DNA of 59,446 nucleotides from an uncultured Christensenellaceae bacterium (GTDB lineage Bacteria > Bacillota > Clostridia > Christensenellales > UBA3700). The notes below the pieces were generated by a model. The model was not told the origin of the DNA. It worked only from the letters and a program-made list of their open reading frames with translations, and made no database searches. Position numbers and translations under genes: made by a program. The DNA is taken from assembly GCA_944380295.1 (NCBI GenBank), contig CALWHE010000011.1:1-59446 (forward strand), written 5' to 3'. Positions 41,190 through 49,435 of the stretch are shown here, piece by piece. Each line of letters starts with the position of its first letter. Within the stretch, counting starts at the first letter, position 1.

Positions 41190-41761
41190 ATCCTGTCCTC
41201 CTTATTTCCGTTCAGAACGCCGTCTATCAGCCCGTAAGCCAGGGCTTCCTGCGCGTCCATGATGTTATCTCTGTCTGTGTCGCGCTCTATCTCTTCAAAC
41301 GGTCTGCCCGTTTTTGCCGCCAGAATGCGGTTGAGCCGCTCGCGCGTCCTCTTGATATGGTTGGCGGCGATGATGATGTCTGACGCCTGTCCGCTGGTGC
41401 CGCCCAAGGGCTGATGAATGAGTATTTCGCAGTTGGCTGTGGCGCTGCGCATACCCTTTTCCCCCGCCGCCAGCAAAAACGCACCCATGGACGCAGCCAT
41501 GCCCATGCCCACCGTTGCCACTTTTGAAGTGACGCAGTTCATGGCGTCATAGATGGCAAGTCCGTCCGAAACGCTGCCGCCGGGACTGTTTATCTGCAAG
41601 GTGATCACCCGCTCTTCAAGCGGCGTTTTTGCCTTTCTGAACTTGTCGTCCAGATATTGCAGCTGCATTATCACGGCGTGAGCCATTTCCGTATCGATGG
41701 TCCCGAAGATGTTGACCACCCCTCTTTCAAGCCCGTATGTTGCGGAAAATTCTTCTTTCAT
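41186..41761 (-). CDS. ClpP-like serine protease
   Basis: A 191-residue ClpP-family peptidase. INSPGGSVSDGLAIYDAM is the oxyanion strand; the catalytic Ser lies in GMGMAASMGAFLL, His in ILIHQPLGGTSGQ and Asp in IERDTDRDNIMDAQEALAYG. The family normally degrades unfolded protein handed over by ClpX/ClpC. Here the neighbours are an AAA-like protein and a VirD4-like ATPase instead of clpX, so this is probably a specialised paralogue and not the housekeeping clpP. The start at 41761 has a GGAGG site; longer in-frame readings lack one. Confidence 0.88.
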   Translation of the reverse strand: MKEEFSATYGLERGVVNIFGTIDTEMAHAVIMQLQYLDDKFRKAKTPLEERVITLQINSPGGSVSDGLAIYDAMNCVTSKVATVGMGMAASMGAFLLAAGEKGMRSATANCEILIHQPLGGTSGQASDIIIAANHIKRTRERLNRILAAKTGRPFEEIERDTDRDNIMDAQEALAYGLIDGVLNGNKEDRI

Positions 41762-41916
41762 ATGTTCCTCCAGATGATTGTTTTTAATTGCGTGCACGGC
41801 ACACCGTCTGCCGGGCAAAATGCCCCGAATACTTGCCTAGAATGACGGCGCCGCACACGCCCGAAGAAAAGATCTTGCCGCTGCCTGCCCCGGGCGGCGG
41901 CTTGACTTGTGACACC

Positions 41917-41945
41917 ATTATATCCTTCCCGGATAGCCGCCGCAA
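41917..41945 (-). promoter_or_regulatory. Promoter of the ClpP-like operon
   Basis: TTGCGG (41945-41940), 17-base spacer, TATAAT (41922-41917), leaving a leader of about 150 bases before ATG 41761. Confidence 0.6.
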
Positions 41946-42264
41946 GGAACGGCTTGTGAACTTGGGCGGGAAAGGCGTGTAAGTTGTGTGAAAATGGCGC
42001 GAAAGCGCCTCGGATAGCATTTTTTCGGCTTATGAGCGCGTTTCTCCGCGCCGCGCCGGATCTTGAATTATCTTGTGGAAAGCTGCCGCGCTCTGTTGCG
42101 GCAAGTAAACCGGGGTCAAGCCCCTTTTGGTAAAAGAAAAGCGCTCACGGCTCTCCCCGCCGGATCCGCCGCCGCGGCGGTCCGGCAAGGTAAACGGCTT
42201 TTGCCGCTCTGCCGTGATGTTTCGCGCTTTGCGCGATGATGTGCCGAGGCAACGCGCGGGCGCG
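41946..42264. other. Intergenic region, no gene seen
   Basis: GC-rich sequence with several small inverted repeats (for example GGCGCGAAAGCGCC near 41995 and CCGCCGCCGCGGCGG near 42165). No reading frame with a ribosome binding site is evident. One of the hairpins may terminate the gene at 42265-42717. Confidence 0.5.
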
Positions 42265-42717
42265 TCAGCCGTTGGCAAAGTTCTGTTGGCGATCGTTTTG
42301 GCGATCGTTAGGGAAGTAGTAAGCAACTTCCAGATAGACGCACACGTTTTCGCCCAGCCCTCTGGCGTCGTCCCACTCGACGAAGGGGGCGCCTACCGTG
42401 CGTAAGACCGCTTTTTGGGCGGCAATGAAATTGTTTTTCGTAAGCGCGATCACCGTTGCGCGCCCTATCTGCCGCTCGATCGCGTTGCACACGATCATAA
42501 GACCGCTGCACAGATAGTGAAAGTTGGTGCTGCCGGGCCTCGAGGGCTTGGCGCGGTTTTTCCAGTGACGGATGGCGCTGGGATCCACAAAGTGACCGTC
42601 GTCGTCGGCGGAACCGTTGTCTTGTCGCCAAGCCTCGTCCATCGCGTTGCACAGATCGTCTGCGTTCAGGCCCAAAAAGACCATGGTGTTGGTGAGAATT
42701 TTGCTGAAAATTTCCAT
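42265..42717 (-). CDS. Unknown 150-residue protein
   Basis: MEIFSKILTNTMVFLGLNAD begins a soluble protein with DEAWRQDNGSADDDGHFVDP, NRAKPSRPGSTNFHYLCSGL and VLRTVGAPFVEWDDARGLGE, ending in an Asn/Gln/Asp-rich tail (NDRQNDRQQNFANG). I do not recognise a family and see no signal peptide. An AGGAGGAG site precedes ATG 42717. The only convincing promoter is almost 500 bases upstream, so the mRNA has a very long leader. Confidence 0.65.
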   Translation of the reverse strand: MEIFSKILTNTMVFLGLNADDLCNAMDEAWRQDNGSADDDGHFVDPSAIRHWKNRAKPSRPGSTNFHYLCSGLMIVCNAIERQIGRATVIALTKNNFIAAQKAVLRTVGAPFVEWDDARGLGENVCVYLEVAYYFPNDRQNDRQQNFANG

Positions 42718-43206
42718 AGTGGTGCTCCTCCTGTTTTTGACTTTGGTGTGCGGCAGGTAACGTTGCCGCTTTTTTCTTAAAACTATAAGTTCTACTGCTG
42801 TAACAGACCTATATGATGTCCGCCTCGTTGTTTTTTTTGCAGACGGCAACATGCCTCTGCTTTTGCCTTGGTCCTACTTTGTTTTGTTACTGTTACCTGT
42901 CAAAAATTTTGTTGAATTGTGCACCCTATTTCGCAGGCAACTACTCTCTCGTTAATAGCTGCATAAGTGAATTTTCCGTCCTCCTTTTTAATTTTTAGAA
43001 ACAACACAAAAAATAATTTTCTTTGTTTGTGCCGCTAATAATGCCCGGTAAAAAATGCCATAGTTGTCCTCCTTTGGTTTTTGGTTTCTTCTCTTTTGTG
43101 GTGGAGCGAATGCGGAAAGCGGCGTTTTTGCCGCAAGTTGCCGTTTCTTTGACAACATTCGCAAAATTTGTGAGTGAACTTTATCGCTCACTTAAAGCCT
43201 GCCATT
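42718..43206 (-). other. Long AT-rich leader of the 150-residue gene with a micro-ORF
   Basis: Between the promoter at 43207-43235 and ATG 42717 no normal gene is apparent. An AAAGGAGG box (about 43070) is six bases ahead of a nine-codon frame (MAFFTGHY then stop), and a second AAAAAGGAGG box (about 42985) has no start codon at proper distance. A 67-residue frame (42988-43191) lacks a ribosome binding site. The region may hold leader peptides or a regulatory RNA. Confidence 0.4.
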
Positions 43207-43235
43207 ATGATAACATAGAAAAAAATCGAAATCAA
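43207..43235 (-). promoter_or_regulatory. Candidate promoter for the 150-residue gene
   Basis: TTGATT (43235-43230), 17-base spacer, TATCAT (43212-43207) on the minus strand. Confidence 0.55.
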
Positions 43236-43521
43236 GCGTTTTTTCAGACAAATTCGGACTATTTGCTAACACTTTCCATATTACTCATTAAACGAGCGCT
43301 TATACTATAAATCGTTTGCGGGAAATTGTCAAGCGTTTTTTCAAAAATTTTTCAACTTTTTTTCGCACGGTTGTTTGAAAATAAACATTTGCCGCCCCCA
43401 CGTTGATTTTCGCAGACTCGCGTTTCTCCTTTTGCCTTTGCCCGCCGCGCTTTTTCAAAAATTTGCTCTGCCCCGCCGCACCGAATTTTATAGTGATCGT
43501 AAGCAAACCTTATTAAATATA

Positions 43522-43550
43522 TTGCTTTTAAGCCAAAAAGGGGCTATAAT
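43522..43550 (+). promoter_or_regulatory. Promoter of the ABC exporter gene
   Basis: TTGCTT (43522-43527), 17-base spacer, TATAAT (43545-43550). Confidence 0.75.
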
Positions 43551-43562
43551 GTTAATATCTGA

Positions 43563-43587
43563 GGGGGGAGCGTTTGCTCCCCCCCCC
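43563..43587 (+). promoter_or_regulatory. GC-rich hairpin in the leader of the ABC exporter mRNA
   Basis: GGGGGGAGC (43563-43571) and GCTCCCCCC (43576-43584) form a nine-pair stem with a GTTT loop, extended by three more C (nine in all). It starts about six bases after the predicted transcript start and 15 bases before the AGGAG site. No T-run follows, so it is not an ordinary terminator; it may stabilise the 5' end or affect initiation. Confidence 0.6.
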
Positions 43588-43614
43588 GGAAAAACACAAC
43601 AGGAGATGTGACTC

Positions 43615-46600
43615 ATGTTATCCGTTAAAGACCTTATGAAGTCTTATAAGGCAAAAGGCGGAGTGGTCACCAAGGCGTTGGACGGGGTAAGCATAGATTT
43701 TCCCGAACGAGGCATGGTGTTCATTCTGGGCAAGAGCGGTTCGGGTAAATCCACGCTGCTCAATGTGACGGGCGGACTGGACCGCCCCGACAGCGGCGAG
43801 ATAATCGTCAAGGGCAAGAGCAGTAAAGACTTTTCCGCTGCGGACTTTGACAGTTACCGCAACACGTTCATCGGCTTTATCTTTCAGGAATACAACATTC
43901 TGAACGAATTCAACGTTGAACAGAACATTGCTCTGGCGCTGCAATTACAGGGCAAGAAAAACGACAAAGCCGCGGTGGACGCGCTGCTGGAAAAGGTGGA
44001 TCTGAGCGAATTCGGACACCGCAAGCCCAACACGCTCTCCGGCGGTCAGAAGCAGAGGGTGGCGATCGCGCGCGCACTCATCAAGGATCCGGAGATAATC
44101 ATGGCGGACGAGCCGACCGGCGCGCTCGACTCCAAAACGGGTAAAGACATCATGGACACGCTGAAAAAGCTGTCCAAAGAAAAGCTGGTAATCATCGTTT
44201 CGCACGATCTGGACTTTGCCGAGCAATACGGCGACCGCATCGTGGAGATGAAAGACGGCAAGATAATCTCCGACGTGACCAAAAATTATGCCGAAGCGCA
44301 GCCCGTTTCCGAGAATGTCAGCGTGATTTCTTCCGACACCCTGCGCGTGCGCGGCGGCACCCGCCTCACGGACGAGGAGCTGGAAAAGATACGCAGCGTG
44401 ATAGAACAGGCGCCGCAGGGCAGCGAAACCATTATTTCCGCCGACGAAAAGAAGGTGGAAAACTTCAAGCGCGCCAACAACATCACGGACGACGGCAGCA
44501 GCGAATATTTTGCGGACACCAAGCCGTCCGATCTGGACTTGAAGACTTATGACGGCTCCCAGACCAAGTTCATCAAGTCACGCCTGCCCTTCGGGCACGC
44601 GCTGCGCATGGGCGCGAGCGGACTTAAATCCAAGCCCGTGCGCCTGCTCTTTACCATTCTCATCTCCGTGATAGCCTTCGGCTTGTTCGGCGTGCTCTCC
44701 ACCATGATGATGTATGACATGAATTATTCCGTGGCGACCGCGCTGGAAGGCAAAGATTATCACACCTTTATGATCCAAAAGCAGTTCGACGCGGTGGAGA
44801 AAAGCTCTTACATAGACTTTGTGGCGGGCGAAAAGACGGAGAACTCTTACGATTACGAAACCACGGTGACCGCGGCGTTCACCGCCGACGACCTTGCAAA
44901 ATACGGCAATAACGGTTACGGCGTGGATTACGCGGGCTTTTTGGGCAGCACGAACGATTCGCTGACTTTCAGCAATCTCCATAGCGGCGGCGACCAATAT
45001 TACTCCGCCCTGCCCTCCGGATATACGGACGCGAGCGATGAGTTCATGCTCCGCAACTTCGGGGAAAATTACATCCTCTGCGGAGACGCGCCCGATGCCG
45101 CAGACGAGGTGGCTATCTCCGAATATACTTACGAGCTGATCGTGGCAAACGGCGGTCTGCAAGCCATCTACGACGGTGAAAACGAGATAGCCGCGTTTGA
45201 ACCCAATCCGAACATGACCGGCATAGACGAAAATATCCTGGGCAAAAAGCTCGTGGTCAACGATTACATCGGCAACAAAACGGAATATCTCACCATCACC
45301 GCGGTATACGACGTGGGCGACGTGCCGCAAAAATTCGACAGCCTTAAACAAAGTGGCGGCGGGACCATAGGCAGCGGCGGCAATTATAACCAAAGCGCTT
45401 ACAACATGCAGCAGGAGATGCGCGCTTCCTTCCATTGCATGCTCTATGTCACGCCCGCATTCATCGACTCCCACCTCCACCTGCTCGATCGCGACTCCTT
45501 CCATTACGGCAACGACAATTCCGTATCCGTGCTGCTCAACTTCTCTTATTTGACGTTCAGCGCCGACTATCAGGAAAATTATATGTCCGCGCTGCTGCCT
45601 TCCATGGTGAGCTCCGACGTCAAAGTCTATTCCTTCACGGGCGAGGACATCTCCGCCACGGCGATAAGCAACTTGAAAGAGGGCGAGGTCATCGCGCCTT
45701 TATATAAGGTGGCGGATATGATAACCGCCTTGCTTGATTCCGTCACAAACATTACGACCGACGACTACGGAAACGAACAAGCTACTGCTTGGTATCGCGA
45801 CGATCTGACCAAAGAGCAATTGGATCGTTTCAACAACGTGCAGTCTTATGCTTACGGAAACGGCAGCGAGATCTCGGAAGACGATTTGAAATTCGTCCTC
45901 AAACAAATCTCCGAAACTTGGAAAAGCGTTGTGCACTCCCCCATCAACTTGGACTACAGACAAAAGAACAACTTGAGCACGCCGCTGCCGTTCGACAAGC
46001 TGTATCTCGGCACCGACGCGAACGGCTCCACTCTCAGCGTGGTGGGCGTTTTTACAAGTGCGAACACCATGAACTCTTCTTCGTCTTACATCTTCAATTC
46101 CGACACGCTGAACATGCTGGGCGAAATGGGCGCTTCTTATCAGCAAAACTCTTACGAGCTGATATCCGATTACGTCCGCCCGGAAAACGCGCGTTACAAC
46201 GCGCTGGTGACCAAGCTGGATTCCCCCTCTTTCGACGCGCTGATGTTCATGCTCTCTCCCGACGGGGCAAATGACGGAGCCTCTTACGTGATGGTGGGCA
46301 ACGACGTGTTCCGTGAAGCCAGCTCCAGCGCCTCCATGTTTGAAAGCATGACCTTTATCTTTGCCATCATCGGCGGCGTGCTGGCGGGATTGAGCGCGCT
46401 GCTGCTCTTCAATTACATCTCCGTTTCCATCTCCGACAAGCGCAAAGAGATAGGCATTTTGCGCGCGGTGGGCGCCAGAGGTTCGGACGTGTTCAAGATC
46501 TTTATCTGCGAAAGCCTGATGATAGCCGTCATCTGCGGCATTTTGGCGATCGTGGCGGCGTTTGTAACGTGCATCATCATCAACACGTTTACCGTGTCTT

Positions 46601-46749
46601 CCGCAATAGCCATTCAGCTGCTCGACTTCGGCGTGCTCAACGCGCTCATCGTCTTCGGCATGGCGCTCGCGGTCGCCTTTATCGGCACCGTTCTGCCGGT
46701 ATACCTGGCGGCAAGAAAAGTCCCCGTGGAGAGCATTCGCGCACTTTAA
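43615..46749 (+). CDS. Fused ABC exporter: ATPase plus FtsX/MacB-type permease
   Basis: A 1044-residue protein. Residues 1-230 are a LolD/MacB-like ATPase: GKSGSGKSTLLN (Walker A), TLSGGQKQRVAIARAL (signature), IIMADEPTGALD (Walker B) and the H-loop VSHD. One membrane helix near 340-365 is followed by a large extracytoplasmic domain (about 370-900). Three C-terminal helices (about 900-1040) contain the FtsX motif SDKRKEIGILRAVGARGSDV. MacB-type exporters move peptides or lipoproteins out of the membrane by mechanotransmission, often as resistance systems. An AGGAG site is present; the mRNA leader holds a strong hairpin. Confidence 0.92.
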   Translation: MLSVKDLMKSYKAKGGVVTKALDGVSIDFPERGMVFILGKSGSGKSTLLNVTGGLDRPDSGEIIVKGKSSKDFSAADFDSYRNTFIGFIFQEYNILNEFNVEQNIALALQLQGKKNDKAAVDALLEKVDLSEFGHRKPNTLSGGQKQRVAIARALIKDPEIIMADEPTGALDSKTGKDIMDTLKKLSKEKLVIIVSHDLDFAEQYGDRIVEMKDGKIISDVTKNYAEAQPVSENVSVISSDTLRVRGGTRLTDEELEKIRSVIEQAPQGSETIISADEKKVENFKRANNITDDGSSEYFADTKPSDLDLKTYDGSQTKFIKSRLPFGHALRMGASGLKSKPVRLLFTILISVIAFGLFGVLSTMMMYDMNYSVATALEGKDYHTFMIQKQFDAVEKSSYIDFVAGEKTENSYDYETTVTAAFTADDLAKYGNNGYGVDYAGFLGSTNDSLTFSNLHSGGDQYYSALPSGYTDASDEFMLRNFGENYILCGDAPDAADEVAISEYTYELIVANGGLQAIYDGENEIAAFEPNPNMTGIDENILGKKLVVNDYIGNKTEYLTITAVYDVGDVPQKFDSLKQSGGGTIGSGGNYNQSAYNMQQEMRASFHCMLYVTPAFIDSHLHLLDRDSFHYGNDNSVSVLLNFSYLTFSADYQENYMSALLPSMVSSDVKVYSFTGEDISATAISNLKEGEVIAPLYKVADMITALLDSVTNITTDDYGNEQATAWYRDDLTKEQLDRFNNVQSYAYGNGSEISEDDLKFVLKQISETWKSVVHSPINLDYRQKNNLSTPLPFDKLYLGTDANGSTLSVVGVFTSANTMNSSSSYIFNSDTLNMLGEMGASYQQNSYELISDYVRPENARYNALVTKLDSPSFDALMFMLSPDGANDGASYVMVGNDVFREASSSASMFESMTFIFAIIGGVLAGLSALLLFNYISVSISDKRKEIGILRAVGARGSDVFKIFICESLMIAVICGILAIVAAFVTCIIINTFTVSSAIAIQLLDFGVLNALIVFGMALAVAFIGTVLPVYLAARKVPVESIRAL

Positions 46750-46773
46750 GCGCGGACTTCCCGAGCAAAACAA

Positions 46774-46799
46774 AAGAAGCGGGTCTTCCGCTTCTTTTT
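46774..46799 (+). terminator. Terminator of the ABC exporter gene
   Basis: AAGAAGC (46774-46780) pairs with GCTTCTT (46790-46796), followed by T residues. Confidence 0.75.
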
Positions 46800-46840
46800 G
46801 TTTGCCGCTCTCCTTTTTGCCCGCCGCCTTATCGGCGCGC

Positions 46841-47743
46841 TCAATCGTCGTCGTCATCGTCCTCTTCACGCGCCCTCTTCTTCCTTGCCGCCGGCTTGCT
46901 CTCCGCGCCTGACCCGGCGCGCGCGGCGCGGCGCCTTTTTTCTTCCTGCTCCGCCACGGGGAAGCCCTCGGGCAGCTTCCACCCGCGCAGTTCGCACTCG
47001 CGCACCAAGCATTCCGGGAGCGCGGGCAAAGGCTCCCGCGCCTTGTATTCCGCCAAGCGCAGATATTTGACCGCGCCGAATTCACTGCGCAGCGAGGGCG
47101 CGGGCACATAAGTAACGGAAGCGGGCAGATCGTTCAGAATACGCATGCGCGCCGTGCCGTTATTGCGCGACACGGCGGTGATCGTTTCATACATGTTATT
47201 GTTCATATATTTGACGTCCGCGTTGAACTTGTTGAACAAAAGGTGCGTGCCCACGTATTGATAAGCGTATTCCTTGCGCTCTTCCACCGCGCCCTTATGC
47301 GCGCGCAGTATCCTGTCGCGGGAGAAATAAACGATCACATCCCTGTTCCAGCGCGGGAAAAACAGATTGACCACCTCTCTGCCCACCCGGCACACATACA
47401 TGTCGTAATAGTAAAAAACCGCGCCGCGTATCAAAAACACGCCGCCCAGCGCCGAACCTGCCAAAAATATCAGCCCGACGATCACCAGCCAGGCGCGCGT
47501 ATAGCGCACCGCCGTGTATATGTAGACCACAAAAAGCACCAGCCAAACCGCGGCGTAAACGGCAAAAAACGCCCAGGCGCGCAAATCGGTGCGGGCGGGC
47601 GTAAAGCGGAAACGGGCGCGCGAAAGCCCTGCGTAGAAGTTTTCTTCCACGTCCTCGATCCGCTCTGCGGCGGAAACCGCGGCGGAAGCGGCGGGTGCGG
47701 CGGACGCCTGTTCCCGCTCTTCGTCTTCGTCGTCTTCAAACAT
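46841..47743 (-). CDS. Two-helix membrane protein with charged termini
   Basis: A 300-residue protein. An acidic N-terminus (MFEDDEDEEREQ) and Ala-rich linker precede two membrane helices (about 57-80 and 86-108: AFFAVYAAVWLVLFVVYIYT; LVIVGLIFLAGSALGGVFLI). A cytosolic PH-like beta domain follows (VIVYFSRDRILRAHKGAVEE; AYQYVGTHLLFNKFNADVKY). The tail is basic, then poly-acidic (RKKRAREEDDDDDD). The layout resembles membrane-bound PH/YdbT-type domains, but I cannot name it. It follows the GH18 gene with one base between stop and start. Confidence 0.7.
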   Translation of the reverse strand: MFEDDEDEEREQASAAPAASAAVSAAERIEDVEENFYAGLSRARFRFTPARTDLRAWAFFAVYAAVWLVLFVVYIYTAVRYTRAWLVIVGLIFLAGSALGGVFLIRGAVFYYYDMYVCRVGREVVNLFFPRWNRDVIVYFSRDRILRAHKGAVEERKEYAYQYVGTHLLFNKFNADVKYMNNNMYETITAVSRNNGTARMRILNDLPASVTYVPAPSLRSEFGAVKYLRLAEYKAREPLPALPECLVRECELRGWKLPEGFPVAEQEEKRRRAARAGSGAESKPAARKKRAREEDDDDDD

Positions 47744-47744
47744 C

Positions 47745-49214
47745 TTATGCCGTCTGTCCTTGTGCCGTGCGCGAGAGAACGGCTTTTTCTATCGCGCCCA
47801 TCAGAGAGTATTCTTCCGCCTTGCGCGCGTCTGCGGAGATATAGTCCGTGCCCACGTGCCAGATCATCACGCCGCCCGCGCCGCAGTCTATGGCGTAACA
47901 GGTCTTGTCATAGATCATGCCCACGCCGTTGAGATAATTGTATTGACTGCCCTTGTTGCCGTCCAGATCGGTGTAAGTCCCGAAAAAGTCCGTGCCGTTT
48001 TCCCTTCTGCCCATGCTCTCCGCCGCGGCGCCGTAATCGCCCCAGAAGTTGTCCGCGTCCGCAGGACGGGAATAAAAAGGCAAGCCCAGGTTTATCTTGT
48101 CCAGCCCTATCCCCTTTTTCTGCAAAGACTGCAACAGCTTGAAACAGGAATTGTAAAAAGAAGAGTGGTTGCCCCTGTCGTCGAACATGTCATACGCCAT
48201 CACCTCGATGGAGTCGAGCACGTTCAGATTTTCCGGCACGAAAGTGGCGGTGCCTATCTGCCATTCGGAAATGGCGGCGGTGAGCAGTTTGCCTTCCGGC
48301 AGCTTTTCGTCAAGCGCTTTGAGATAATCCGTGAACACTTCAAAAGACTTGCTCTCCGAAGGATATTCGTAATCGAAAGATATGCCGTCCAGCTCGTAAC
48401 GCTCTATCAGTTTGAGCAGATTTTCCATCAGCGTTTGCGCCGCCTGTCCCGTCATGGCAAGGTTGTGCCGCTCTTCCGTGGAATAATTCTCGCCCAAGCC
48501 GTCCATCTGTCCGCCCAGCACGGTGACCACCACTTTCACGTCCTCGTCCACGGCGCTTTTCAGATAATTCAGTCCCTGCGGCACTATGCTTGCCTCTTCG
48601 TCTTTGGTCACCTTGTCGCCGCTGCCCGCCAAACGATAATAAAGCTCTCCCTTGGAGTCAAAGTAAACGCCGCTGATATAATTGACTTCCGTGGCTTTGT
48701 TCAGATTGTAGTCCGCGCCCTCTCTGCGCAGCGAACCGCCCTCGAACACGCTCTGCGCGGTGACATAGCCCATCACGCGGAAATCGTTTGCCGTGCCGCT
48801 GATGTTGTAGGCTTCCAGCCCGCTCAGCTTCCAGCCGCCCTCGCTACCCGTCACTTCTATGCGCACAAAAGAGGCGGTCACCGGCTCGAAAGACCCGTAA
48901 TGATACCCCTCGATAAAGTCGCTGCCGTAAAAAGGCTGCTCTTCGTCGTCCGCATAAACGCGGAAGCTTGTTATCTTGCTCCCCCGCTCTTTGAGCGCCA
49001 AGGCGTTGAACGTTATCTCTTTGCCGAAGGAATAAACGGCGCTCTCCCCCTGCTTGCCGCCCGACGAGGTAAACTTCCCGTCCGCCGCCAGATCTTCAAA
49101 TTTGTCCGCAATGGCGGAAGGCGTGGAATTATCCGTGCAGCCGGCAAGGCACACCAGCCCCGCCAAAACGCATACAAGCGCCGCCGCTATGATGAAAACC
49201 GTCATTTTTCTCAT
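47745..49214 (-). CDS. GH18-family lipoprotein glycosidase
   Basis: A 489-residue exported protein with lipobox LVCLAGC (Cys about 26). Residues 30-165 form a discoidin/F5-F8-like beta-sandwich (ITSFRVYADDEEQPFYGSDF; FVRIEVTGSEGGWKLSGLEA). The GH18 barrel follows: VKVVVTVLGGQMDG, catalytic region YELDGISFDYEYPSE (catalytic Glu in DYE), SIEVMAYDMFDDRG and GGVMIWHVGTD. The consensus DGxDxDxE middle Asp is Ser here, which can lower activity. GH18 enzymes cleave chitin-like or N-glycan GlcNAc bonds. Start 49214 has a GGGAGAAG site. Confidence 0.88.
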   Translation of the reverse strand: MRKMTVFIIAAALVCVLAGLVCLAGCTDNSTPSAIADKFEDLAADGKFTSSGGKQGESAVYSFGKEITFNALALKERGSKITSFRVYADDEEQPFYGSDFIEGYHYGSFEPVTASFVRIEVTGSEGGWKLSGLEAYNISGTANDFRVMGYVTAQSVFEGGSLRREGADYNLNKATEVNYISGVYFDSKGELYYRLAGSGDKVTKDEEASIVPQGLNYLKSAVDEDVKVVVTVLGGQMDGLGENYSTEERHNLAMTGQAAQTLMENLLKLIERYELDGISFDYEYPSESKSFEVFTDYLKALDEKLPEGKLLTAAISEWQIGTATFVPENLNVLDSIEVMAYDMFDDRGNHSSFYNSCFKLLQSLQKKGIGLDKINLGLPFYSRPADADNFWGDYGAAAESMGRRENGTDFFGTYTDLDGNKGSQYNYLNGVGMIYDKTCYAIDCGAGGVMIWHVGTDYISADARKAEEYSLMGAIEKAVLSRTAQGQTA

Positions 49215-49284
49215 GATCTTCTCCCTTTTTCTTGGAGCGTCCGCCGCGTCCGTCCGCGCAGGCGCGGCGCGCTCCGGCACTTGT

Positions 49285-49313
49285 ATTATATAATAAAAAC
49301 GCGGCAAAAGCAA
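49285..49313 (-). promoter_or_regulatory. Promoter of the GH18 gene
   Basis: TTGCTT (49313-49308), 17-base spacer, TATAAT (49290-49285). Confidence 0.7.
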
Positions 49314-49435
49314 GCCCGAATAAAACGCGGCAAAAACCGTGGGAAACGCAACTTGAAACATCACACGTTCAGAAGAAGCGATCTCGCCTTTTTTGCCGGC
49401 AGCCGGACGCGCACACTGCTCCGCCGCGGCGGGTT

